Assembly: GCA_948579355.1 (NCBI GenBank)
Contig: CAPAOV010000018.1
Location: forward strand, 1-60,423
Origin: an uncultured Eubacterium sp.
GTDB taxonomy: Bacteria; Bacillota; Clostridia; Lachnospirales; Lachnospiraceae
Reading direction: 5' to 3'
DNA: 60,423 nucleotides
The first letter of the stretch is position 1; every line of letters starts with the position of its first letter. The notes below the pieces were generated by a model, which was not told the DNA's origin, did not search any database, and saw only the letters and a program-made list of their open reading frames with translations. The position numbers were made by a program, and so were the translations under genes. Positions 1 through 7,306 of this stretch are shown here, piece after piece.

Positions 1-209
1 GCTTCCTGAATGATACCCTCTTTTACGTTCAAGGTAAGCTTGCAGGCGCCCTGCTGTGGTGCACACCAGCCTACACCATGTGTCAAACCGGAGATATCTT
101 TAACTTCTTTTGCCTTGACCCATTTTGCTTCTTCAGGGATTGGTGCACAACCGTGGTTTACACCCTGAGCAACCGGGCACATGTTTTCTACTTCTTGTGA
201 ATAAATCAT
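1..209 (-). CDS. Iron-sulfur cluster assembly scaffold-like protein (N-terminal part, runs off the window)
   Basis: Only the first 69 codons are visible; the gene continues beyond position 1. The start is the ATG at 209, preceded by AAGGAG seven bases upstream and, further up, by a perfect sigma-A promoter. The peptide begins MIYSQEVENMCPVAQGVNHG and contains several cysteines (CPVAQG, GCAPIP, GWCAPQQGAC). From memory this matches the N-terminus of a short Lachnospiraceae family annotated as an iron-sulfur cluster assembly scaffold, usually paired with a GGGtGRT protein; I could not check this. Role (inferred): holding or delivering an Fe-S cluster in the cytoplasm. Confidence 0.6.
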   Translation of the reverse strand, partial: MIYSQEVENMCPVAQGVNHGCAPIPEEAKWVKAKEVKDISGLTHGVGWCAPQQGACKLTLNVKEGIIQE

Positions 210-249
210 GTCGTAACTCCTTTCAGAATTTTGTTCATATCCTTTAGAA

Positions 250-278
250 ATAATACAATATTTTCCTCTAATTGTCAA
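250..278 (-). promoter_or_regulatory. Sigma-A promoter of the Fe-S scaffold-like gene
   Basis: Read on the minus strand: TTGACA (273-278), a 17-bp spacer, TATTAT (250-255), about 40 bp ahead of the start codon at 209. The -35 box is part of a short dyad, TGTCA-N5-TGACA, that could be an operator but is too short to trust. Confidence 0.75.
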
Positions 279-353
279 TTACTGACAGCTCTGTTCAGGG
301 GCAGCCGCTTAACAATCTGTTCCATATAGCGGGCATTCCCACGCTTTTGCCTT

Positions 354-1019
354 TTACTTTTTCTCCACAATTTCGCCTTGCTTTTTGTATATGCTTCCCT
401 CCGGCACATAACCTCTTACACTGGAGAGCGGATAGACATTCGTATTTTTCCCGATAATCGTTCCCGGATTCAAAATACTGCCGCATCCTATCTCTACATG
501 GTCGCCAAGAATTGCCCCCATTTTCTTTAGCCCGGTAGCCGTCTTATTTTCTCCCATTCTGATTTCCACTAACGTTTTATCTGACTTCACATTCGATGTA
601 ATTGAACCGGCCCCCATATGCGACTGATAACCTAAAATGGAATCCCCTACATAATTATAATGCGGCACCTGAACCTTATCAAAAAGAATCACATTTTTGA
701 GCTCCGTCGAATTGCCGACTACCGCTCCCTTACCAACAATCGCATTGCCGCGGATAAAGGCACAGTGACGGATTTCCGCCTCTTCATCAATAATGGCAGG
801 ACCGGTAATACTTGCCGTCTCAGCCACATTGGCAGACTTTGCAATCCAGATATTGCCGTTTCGGCATTCGAAACGCCCGGCAGGCAGACTCTTTCCCAAG
901 CTGATAATGAACTCACCAATCTTTGGCAAAACCTCATAAGGATACTGAACACCATCAAAAATATCCATTGCCAGCGTGTGGTCACTTTCAAATAAGTGAT
1001 TAATTTTGATTCTCTCCAT
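354..1019 (-). CDS. Left-handed beta-helix (hexapeptide repeat) protein, GlmU C-terminal-like
   Basis: 221 residues; ATG at 1019 with GGAGG seven bases upstream. From about residue 55 on the protein is built of imperfect hexapeptide repeats (for example IWIAKSANV, SITGPAIIDEEAEIRHCAF, AIVGKGAVVG, GDHVEIGCGSILNPGTIIG), the signature of the left-handed parallel beta-helix of acyl- and nucleotidyltransferases. There is no N-terminal Rossmann pyrophosphorylase domain (no LAAGxGTRM motif), so it is not a full GlmU, although relatives are often annotated as UDP-GlcNAc pyrophosphorylase-related. Substrate unknown. It is the last gene of the minus-strand run from aroB, 25 bp after the thioesterase gene. 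Confidence 0.75.
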   Translation of the reverse strand: MERIKINHLFESDHTLAMDIFDGVQYPYEVLPKIGEFIISLGKSLPAGRFECRNGNIWIAKSANVAETASITGPAIIDEEAEIRHCAFIRGNAIVGKGAVVGNSTELKNVILFDKVQVPHYNYVGDSILGYQSHMGAGSITSNVKSDKTLVEIRMGENKTATGLKKMGAILGDHVEIGCGSILNPGTIIGKNTNVYPLSSVRGYVPEGSIYKKQGEIVEKK

Positions 1020-1044
1020 TGTGAAACCTCCAGTTCTACGCTTT

Positions 1045-1401
1045 TTACATTAACCCGTGCGGGGTCTTTTTCCCGTTTTCATCTACGGTGACAAATACGG
1101 CGCTTCCCCGCGCATATTGCTCCTGTGATAACATATCTTTCACATTCACAAAAATTTCTATACTCGTTGTTCCCAAGTGCTGTGTCTCATACTCAAATTC
1201 CAATATGCAGCCGGACGTAATCGGTTTTAGTACGCGCATCTCTTTCAAAGTAGCAAGCACTACGTCATTATTCTTTTTCACTATTTGCGTCACGCCTACC
1301 ATGGCCGCCTCCGTAAGCCAGTCTGCCAGCTGCCCCGCATAAACGGTTTCATGATGATTCAAATCTTTTGGTCGAATAAAATGTCTTGTTGCCAATTCCA
1401 T
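1045..1401 (-). CDS. Acyl-CoA thioesterase-like hotdog-fold protein
   Basis: 118 residues, a single hotdog domain of the YbgC/YciA type: an early FIRPKDLNHHETVYAGQLADW segment forms the hotdog helix with conserved Asn-His and Gly-Gln positions. The frame stays open to 1449, but that would run into the end of the upstream gene; the ATG at 1401 has a strong GGGAGGTGA site six bases before it and is preferred. Family role: hydrolysis of acyl-CoA to free acid and CoA; the natural substrate cannot be read from the sequence. The gene lies 22 bp after the DUF2207 gene in the same transcript. Confidence 0.75.
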   Translation of the reverse strand: MELATRHFIRPKDLNHHETVYAGQLADWLTEAAMVGVTQIVKKNNDVVLATLKEMRVLKPITSGCILEFEYETQHLGTTSIEIFVNVKDMLSQEQYARGSAVFVTVDENGKKTPHGLM

Positions 1402-1423
1402 TTCCGTCACCTCCCCATCAAAA

Positions 1424-3274
1424 TTACCATGAACCAACGCCGCCACCACCGGAACCGCCGCCGGAAAATCCGCCGCCTCCGGACGAACTCGGAGTCGATG
1501 TCATGGAACTCGTTGCCTGTGACATCGTCGACGTCATAAAATGATGAAACATTACCATATTAAACATCGAATGGTCACTGCCATAGTACCAATTCGGTGG
1601 TTCTACTGTAATCCCCTCAAACTTTTTCATCCATTTGTCCGATAAATCCAACACATACGTGTATGGCAATATGTCATAAAAATACTGTGGTTCTTCATTT
1701 ACCAGCACTTCCAGACGCTCCTTTTCAGCAGTATCAAGAAATGTCCTAAAACCACGGATACGGCCGAGTATTTCGGTCCCATATGGCGTCCTTTTCGACA
1801 TGTAGGAGCAGAAAAACATAGTTATGCCGCCAAAAATCAAATCTAATACCAAAGACGTCTTATACCATGTATCCGCATATACTACCGGCTCTCTCAAAAA
1901 TATGAAAAAGCCCACAAAACCTATTGCAACAATAGTGACAAAAGTAATGATTCGCGCTAGCATTTTGGCGTTCTCATCAAAAAGGCACACATAGGCAAGA
2001 CATGCGGCGACAGCAAGCCCCACTCCTGCCCCCAGTCCGGCCAGAATGGAAAAGTAATAATCTTTCATTGGTATTATCAATGCAAAAACAAAAGAAATGA
2101 TTGTCAGCATCCATAATATCCATCCCTTATTGATGGAACTTGCATAATAGATAACTTTCTTGTTCTCCTTATTGTCAACGAGAGCTTTCACGGTATTTAC
2201 GGTTTTATAAAACGAGTCTGTCAAATCTTTTTTGGACACGCTGTTTCCCTTACGGAACAGTCCTTGAAAGAATTTTCTCTCTGCCTCGTTGAAACCATCG
2301 TATTCCTTTACTTTCTCAATTATAAAATCACGTTTACCTTTTTCCAGAATTCGCAAATACCCCTTTTGTGCCAAAAACACCAGTAAAGAGACGACATCCT
2401 TATTATCTACCGTTCCCTTGTAGGCAAAAGCAAGTTCCAGACTGTTGAGACCATTTGGGGGATAGAACTCAACGGTTTCCACAACCGGGTCATCACGCCC
2501 GTAAATGTACCAGAGGACAAAAGCAATCAGCGCACCGAAAGCGGCAACCGCAATCGAAATGTAAGCAAACCATGGCGTTGTGTCCGAGCGCTCAAAGTAA
2601 CCCTCTTCTAAGAGCAGGCGTACCGTAACACTATCGCCATTCCGCAGCGTTATGTCAGGGTCAAGCTGCCCGTAAATGGTTCTTCCCTCGATGCGATAGG
2701 TAAGACCATCCAGCAATTCAGCCCCGTATGAACCATAACTCATCCCAAGTTTTTTCTCATCAAACGTATCCGGCATCTCTATCGTAAAGGTGATGTTGCG
2801 AATCGGACTCGTATGCTCCGAGGGAATTATATTATAATATAACTCATCATTTCCCGTGAGAACATCGTTTCCCATCACATAATCAAAAGAAATTGTATAT
2901 TCCTTTTCCCCTATAATTTCTTTATTCTTATCACCAATCTGAAGCCTGCAGTAGTCCGTTTTTCCGGAAGCTTTTCTCGAAGAGGAAAAAGAATCCGAGC
3001 AGGACACATTTTCAAGCTTTGCCATTACCGTATCCTTACTGCCGTCTTTGCGCTCAATATGGTTTAATAATGGGATATCCCGATAAATACCATGACGGCG
3101 AACGTTAAAGTTCACCTTTAACTTCTCAGTCACCCGGTAAGTATTCTGTTTCGTTACTTTCATATCCACATGATAAGAATCGATAGTAAAATCATATGCT
3201 TTCGCCTCCATCGCCGGACAAGCCGCGAGACAAAGGAAAAATATGAGCGCAAACATTGTTAGAAATTGTTTCAT
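1424..3274 (-). CDS. DUF2207 domain membrane protein with glycine-rich C-terminus
   Basis: 616 residues. A signal peptide (MKQFLTMFALIFFLCLAACP) is followed by an extracytoplasmic DUF2207 domain (about 30-235), a first membrane helix around 240-260, a cytosolic segment, two to four more helices around 385-480, a second soluble domain, and a C-terminal low-complexity tail of glycine and serine ending GGGGVGSW. That architecture is typical of DUF2207 proteins, which commonly sit beside lemA. The start codon directly abuts the lemA stop, so the two are translationally coupled. Function unknown; envelope-associated by context. The frame and gene call are secure, the biochemical role is not. Confidence 0.85.
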   Translation of the reverse strand: MKQFLTMFALIFFLCLAACPAMEAKAYDFTIDSYHVDMKVTKQNTYRVTEKLKVNFNVRRHGIYRDIPLLNHIERKDGSKDTVMAKLENVSCSDSFSSSRKASGKTDYCRLQIGDKNKEIIGEKEYTISFDYVMGNDVLTGNDELYYNIIPSEHTSPIRNITFTIEMPDTFDEKKLGMSYGSYGAELLDGLTYRIEGRTIYGQLDPDITLRNGDSVTVRLLLEEGYFERSDTTPWFAYISIAVAAFGALIAFVLWYIYGRDDPVVETVEFYPPNGLNSLELAFAYKGTVDNKDVVSLLVFLAQKGYLRILEKGKRDFIIEKVKEYDGFNEAERKFFQGLFRKGNSVSKKDLTDSFYKTVNTVKALVDNKENKKVIYYASSINKGWILWMLTIISFVFALIIPMKDYYFSILAGLGAGVGLAVAACLAYVCLFDENAKMLARIITFVTIVAIGFVGFFIFLREPVVYADTWYKTSLVLDLIFGGITMFFCSYMSKRTPYGTEILGRIRGFRTFLDTAEKERLEVLVNEEPQYFYDILPYTYVLDLSDKWMKKFEGITVEPPNWYYGSDHSMFNMVMFHHFMTSTMSQATSSMTSTPSSSGGGGFSGGGSGGGGVGSW

Positions 3275-3829
3275 CTAAAATTCCACCTTTACATTCTGAC
3301 GTTCTGACGTGTTTTCAACTTCATACATTTTCTTTGTTTCAAAATGGAAAATGCCTGCTATGATATTACTTGGTACGGACTGCACCGTCAGGTTATAGCG
3401 CTTAACCGCCCCATTATAATATTTACGTGAATTTGCGATATCATTTTCTACCGCCTCAAGCTGTGAACTCAATTCCAGAAAATTGCTATTTGCCTTTAAA
3501 TCCGGATATGCCTCGGCTACGGCCATAATTTTCGGTATCGCCTGTGATATGGCGACGCCATTTGCCACTTTCTCATCATCGCTCATGCCATCATACGATT
3601 GATTGCGTAATGCCACCACCTGTTCGAGCGTCTCTTTCTCATGGGACGCATATCCTTTTACGGTTTCTACCAAATTCGGTATGAGGTCAAACCGTTTCTT
3701 TAAATAGACGTCCATCGTCGCAAATGCTTCTTCTACCGTGACTCTTCCTCTCACTAACTTATTGTAACATCCGATTACATAAAGAATGAGAATGAGAACA
3801 ATCACTCCAATTATAATACCAACTATCAT
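3275..3829 (-). CDS. lemA: LemA family protein
   Basis: 184 residues, the usual length for LemA. One N-terminal membrane helix (about residues 2-20, IVGIIIGVIVLILILYVIG) is followed by a helical bundle with the family signatures YNKLVRGRVTVEEAFATMDV, RFDLIPNLVETVKGYASHE and, near the end, FHFETKKMYE. GGAGG lies nine bases before the ATG at 3829. LemA proteins are membrane-anchored with a helical cytoplasmic or extracytoplasmic bundle; their molecular role is not established. Sits 35 bp after aroB and abuts the DUF2207 gene, the classic lemA-DUF2207 pair. Confidence 0.92.
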   Translation of the reverse strand: MIVGIIIGVIVLILILYVIGCYNKLVRGRVTVEEAFATMDVYLKKRFDLIPNLVETVKGYASHEKETLEQVVALRNQSYDGMSDDEKVANGVAISQAIPKIMAVAEAYPDLKANSNFLELSSQLEAVENDIANSRKYYNGAVKRYNLTVQSVPSNIIAGIFHFETKKMYEVENTSERQNVKVEF

Positions 3830-3864
3830 TTTCTTTCCTCCTGTTTTTTGTCTGTTATAGTTTC

Positions 3865-4977
3865 TTACATATCCATAAGAATCGCGCGTATTTCCTCCTC
3901 GCTTACCGGTCTGGCATATACTTCCTCACCAAACGTCATCACATCACCGATGCCTTTCTGAAATACAAATCGCAGTCTGCCATCCCTCACTTTCTTGTCT
4001 GTATATAGTTTGTCTACAAGTGCCTCTTTATCAATATATGCCGGAATCGTAACCGGAAGTCCTATCTTCTCAAACAGACTGACGACACGGTCTCTCTCCT
4101 CCTCTGTCAGATATCCGCACCGGCACCCGAGATTTACCTGCGCTGCCATCCCTATCGCCACTGCCTCACCGTGAAGAAGCCGATAGTCGCTCACAGTTTC
4201 CACCGCACGTCCCACCGTATGTCCCAGATTCAAAATTTCACGCAGATTCTTCTCCTTTTCATCTTTCATAACAACTTCATATTTTACCGCACAGTTGTGC
4301 TCGGAAATATAAATACATGCCTCCTCGTCACAGGCCAGTATCTCCTCCCCGTGCTCTTCAATATAGGAAAACAATTCTGAATCTGCCAGACAGGCATGCT
4401 TGATTGTCTCCGCCATCCCATTAATCCGATGTTCCATCGGCAGAGTTTTCCATGTGTCAATATCCACATAAACTTTTAAAGGCTGATAAATCAGTCCAAT
4501 CAGATTTGTTGCCAAATCCGTGTCGACCGCCGTTTTCCCTCCTATCGATGCGTCGGCCGCCGACAATAGCGTAGTTGAGTAATTAATAAACGGCACGCCG
4601 CGCCCGTAAGTCCCTGCGAGAAAACCTGCTAAATCCGTAACGACGCCGCCGCCGACCGCTATCACACAACAATCCCTGCGGTATCCTTTCACAAGCATCG
4701 CGTCTTCCAACGCCTCTTTTGTCGCGCGAACTTTACTTTTCTCTCCGGCAGGAAACACAAATATATCATTGGCATATCCCGCTTTTTCCAACTTCTCTGC
4801 AATCAAATCCGCATACAGGGGTTTTACTGTCGAATCGGTAATTATCGCAAACCTTTTTTTGCCCTGCGCAAGACCATTCTCTATATCATGAATCAACGTA
4901 TCAATCAGATTTTTACCAATCTGTACATCATACGAATCATCTACTACTTTTTTTAATTCTACTCGAAAACAACTCAT
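3865..4977 (-). CDS. aroB: 3-dehydroquinate synthase
   Basis: 370 residues. Converts 3-deoxy-D-arabino-heptulosonate 7-phosphate to 3-dehydroquinate, step two of the shikimate pathway, using NAD and a divalent metal. Visible motifs: the glycine-rich NAD loop AVGGGVVTDLAGFLAGTYGRG (about 107-127), DASIGGKTAVD, and the metal-binding region with NLGHTVGRAVE and LLHGEAVAIGM. Two adjacent starts exist, GTG at 4980 and ATG at 4977; the ATG gives the better spacing (seven bases) from AAGGGGG. It has its own promoter and heads the minus-strand run that continues into lemA; no other shikimate gene is nearby. Confidence 0.95.
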   Translation of the reverse strand: MSCFRVELKKVVDDSYDVQIGKNLIDTLIHDIENGLAQGKKRFAIITDSTVKPLYADLIAEKLEKAGYANDIFVFPAGEKSKVRATKEALEDAMLVKGYRRDCCVIAVGGGVVTDLAGFLAGTYGRGVPFINYSTTLLSAADASIGGKTAVDTDLATNLIGLIYQPLKVYVDIDTWKTLPMEHRINGMAETIKHACLADSELFSYIEEHGEEILACDEEACIYISEHNCAVKYEVVMKDEKEKNLREILNLGHTVGRAVETVSDYRLLHGEAVAIGMAAQVNLGCRCGYLTEEERDRVVSLFEKIGLPVTIPAYIDKEALVDKLYTDKKVRDGRLRFVFQKGIGDVMTFGEEVYARPVSEEEIRAILMDM

Positions 4978-5005
4978 CACTCATCCCCCTTGTAAAATCT
5001 ATTTC

Positions 5006-5034
5006 AGTATATCGCATACCTTGTATTTTTGCAA
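5006..5034 (-). promoter_or_regulatory. Sigma-A promoter of aroB
   Basis: Minus strand: TTGCAA (5029-5034), 17-bp spacer, TATACT (5006-5011), about 29 bp before the aroB start. Confidence 0.65.
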
Positions 5035-5077
5035 CTGAAAAACCAAAGCAATTGCCTCCGCCGAAAACCGCTAAATC

Positions 5078-5106
5078 TTGACACCATACATAAGAAATGA
5101 TACTAT
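5078..5106 (+). promoter_or_regulatory. Sigma-A promoter of glmS
   Basis: TTGACA at 5078-5083, a 17-bp spacer and TACTAT at 5101-5106. Transcription would begin near 5113 and leave an untranslated leader of about 230 nt before the glmS start at 5344. An alternative TATAAT hexamer lies further downstream but at the wrong spacing. Confidence 0.75.
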
Positions 5107-5199
5107 TCATATAATAAAAAGAAAGAATCAAAGGAATAACGCTCTTACCGTTTTTCTCTTGTGGTTTCCCGAACAAAAACGTATTCGGAATGGGGATTA

Positions 5200-5329
5200 G
5201 TTTGAAAAATAAGCTTGATAGCTTATTTTTCAAACCACTATTTGTGCCGAAGCGCCACAAATAGTATTGATGTACAGAGCAAAAACAGCTCCGCTGCTTT
5301 TTGCTCGTACTTCCTCCGCTGCGCTTCGG
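5200..5329 (+). other. Structured glmS leader: three hairpins plus a possible loop-to-5'-UTR pairing
   Basis: Hairpin A: perfect 15-bp stem (5200-5214 with 5221-5235), 6-nt loop. Hairpin B: perfect 10-bp stem ACTATTTGTG (5237-5246) with CACAAATAGT (5256-5265) and a 9-nt loop CCGAAGCGC (5247-5255). Hairpin C: about 17 bp with two single-base bulges (5272-5289 with 5293-5310). The whole loop of B is the exact reverse complement of GCGCTTCGG at 5321-5329, four bases before the GGAGG ribosome-binding site (5333-5337), so a 9-bp pseudoknot could form there. This is not the glmS ribozyme. It may be a regulatory leader or a palindromic repeat inserted upstream of the gene. Confidence 0.7.
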
Positions 5330-5343
5330 AATGGAGGATTATT

Positions 5344-7167
5344 ATGTGTGGAATTATTGGATATGTTGGACTGGATGATGCTAAAAAAGCACTCATTAAA
5401 GGTCTGCAGACTTTGGAGTATCGCGGCTATGACAGCGCCGGCATTGCCTATTGTCAGCCGCACGGAATAAAGACAATTAAAACAATAGGAAAAGTTGCCT
5501 GCTTAAAGGACAAAGTTGCGTCCGAGGCCGGACAGGATGTGACGACATGCGGAATCGGCCATACCCGCTGGGCTACTCACGGCGGTGTATCGGATACAAA
5601 CTCCCATCCTCACAGCGCCGGAAAAGTAACGCTGATTCATAATGGAATCATTGAAAATTATAAACAGCTTCAGGAAGAATTATTAGAAAAGGGAAAAGAA
5701 CCGGTTTCCCAAACCGATACGGAAATTGCCGCTATGGTAATTGATGACTGCTATACCGGAGACCCGGAAGCCGCTATACGCAAAGCCATTTCCAAGTTGG
5801 AGGGCGCGTACGGATTCTGTATTATGTTCTCCGATATACCGGAAGTCATCTATGCCGTGCGCAACGGCAGCCCCCTTGTAGCGGCGCATACAGACAGAGG
5901 TTCCATCATTGCCTCCGACATGGTTGCGCTTGTAAGCTATACGAAACACTACTTTGTGTTAAAAGAGGGGCATATCGCCAAAATAACAAAAGATGAAATT
6001 ATCGTCAAAGACGAAAATCTTGAAATTTACGGGCCGCATATCCATCATATAAGCTGGGATATGGCTTCTGCCAAAAAAGGCGGCTATGATTATTTTATGA
6101 TGAAAGAAATCCATGAACAGCCGGAGGCTCTCCGCAACACTATCCGTCCCCGCGTCGTCAATGACCTGCCGGATTTTAGCGCCGATAATGTGGATAACAC
6201 CATTTTTGAAAATATTAACCGCATTGTTATTACTGCGTGCGGAACCGCGATGCATGCCGGCCTCATGGGAAAAAGTATGATTGAGCGTCTGTGCCGTGTT
6301 CCCGTTACCGTGGATATTGCTTCTGAATTCCGCTATCAGAACCCAATCATCGACGAAAAAACTCTTCTCATCACGGTTTCCCAATCCGGCGAAACGGCGG
6401 ATACCCTTGCCGCTCTGCGGTTAGCCAAAGAGCGCGGGGCAAAAACCCTGTCTGTTGTTAATGTAAAGGGTTCTTCCATCGCCCGCGAAAGCGACTATGT
6501 ATTGTATACCCATGCCGGGCCGGAAATCGCCGTTGCCAGTACAAAGGCCTACAGCGTGCAGGTTGCCGTTATGTATCTGATTGCCTTTCGTTTTGCCCTT
6601 GTGAGTGGCAAAATCGCCGAAGAACAGGCGCGGGAATATACAAAAGAACTGATGTCTACCGTAGATAAAGTAGAGGATGTACTCGGATATGATTCGCAGA
6701 CGGAGCGGATTGCCAAACGTCTGACAAGCGCAACGGACATCTTTTTCCTTGGCAGAGGTCTGGATTATGCTCTTTCCTGTGAGGGTTCGCTAAAATTGAA
6801 AGAGATTAGTTACATCCACTCTGAAGCTTATGCCGCCGGTGAGTTAAAGCACGGAACCATTTCCCTGATTACGGACAATGTACCTGTGATTGCACTGGCA
6901 ACCCAGCCGGATGTCTATGCCAAAATCATTTCCAACGTTCAGGAAGTGCGCTCGCGGGGCGCTCGCGTCATTCTCATTACTGGAGCCGATGCTTCCGTCG
7001 ACGCCGCCCTTTGTGATTACCACATTGTATTGCCAGAAACAAACCCGCTGTTCGCGCCATTTGTGGCAACAGTCGTTTTGCAATATCTGGCTTACTATGT
7101 TTCCGTGGAAAAGGGACTTAATGTTGACCAGCCAAGAAATCTGGCCAAGAGTGTAACGGTTGAATAG
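5344..7167 (+). CDS. glmS: Glutamine--fructose-6-phosphate aminotransferase (isomerizing)
   Basis: 607 residues, the usual GlmS length. Makes glucosamine-6-phosphate from fructose-6-phosphate and glutamine, the entry step to UDP-GlcNAc for peptidoglycan. Starts at the ATG at 5344 (MCGIIGYVG) because Cys2 must be N-terminal after methionine removal to act as the amidotransferase nucleophile, and GGAGG lies six bases upstream. Class II glutaminase domain first (RWATHGGVSDTNSHPH), then two SIS sugar-isomerase domains (TACGTAMHAG, SQSGETADTLAAL, RGLDYALSCEGSLKLKE), and the C-terminal KSVTVE ending. Single gene with its own promoter, long structured leader and a shared downstream terminator. Confidence 0.97.
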   Translation: MCGIIGYVGLDDAKKALIKGLQTLEYRGYDSAGIAYCQPHGIKTIKTIGKVACLKDKVASEAGQDVTTCGIGHTRWATHGGVSDTNSHPHSAGKVTLIHNGIIENYKQLQEELLEKGKEPVSQTDTEIAAMVIDDCYTGDPEAAIRKAISKLEGAYGFCIMFSDIPEVIYAVRNGSPLVAAHTDRGSIIASDMVALVSYTKHYFVLKEGHIAKITKDEIIVKDENLEIYGPHIHHISWDMASAKKGGYDYFMMKEIHEQPEALRNTIRPRVVNDLPDFSADNVDNTIFENINRIVITACGTAMHAGLMGKSMIERLCRVPVTVDIASEFRYQNPIIDEKTLLITVSQSGETADTLAALRLAKERGAKTLSVVNVKGSSIARESDYVLYTHAGPEIAVASTKAYSVQVAVMYLIAFRFALVSGKIAEEQAREYTKELMSTVDKVEDVLGYDSQTERIAKRLTSATDIFFLGRGLDYALSCEGSLKLKEISYIHSEAYAAGELKHGTISLITDNVPVIALATQPDVYAKIISNVQEVRSRGARVILITGADASVDAALCDYHIVLPETNPLFAPFVATVVLQYLAYYVSVEKGLNVDQPRNLAKSVTVE

Positions 7168-7226
7168 TCTGACGATAACAAGTCGCAATATTCTATAAAA
7201 AGCGGTCTTTCCTATAAGATAAAAAC

Positions 7227-7288
7227 AAAAGACTGTCGGTTTATCCTCAATGAGGTTTTTCCCCATCGGAACAAATCGGCAGTCTTTT
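7227..7288. terminator. Bidirectional terminator between glmS and the beta-helix gene
   Basis: A 16-bp stem with two G-U pairs (7227-7242 with 7273-7288), with a small CCTCA/TGAGG hairpin inside the loop. A T-run follows on the plus strand and a matching A-run precedes on the left, so it can stop the convergent transcripts from both sides. Confidence 0.8.
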
Positions 7289-7306
7289 TTCTTTCCGAAA
7301 ATCGGC

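Noticed and set aside
273..287. Operator dyad TGTCA-N5-TGACA overlapping the -35 box of the first gene
   Set aside because: Five-bp arms occur by chance often and half of the dyad is simply the consensus -35 hexamer.
5113..5343. glmS ribozyme in the glmS leader
   Set aside because: AGCGCC occurs in the leader, but the rest of the conserved core (for example the GUUGACGAGG stretch) is absent and the stems do not match the ribozyme layout.
5215..5343. Longer glmS start upstream of 5344
   Set aside because: It would bury Cys2, the essential N-terminal nucleophile, and the good ribosome-binding site lies just before 5344. The extra codons are the hairpin leader read through.
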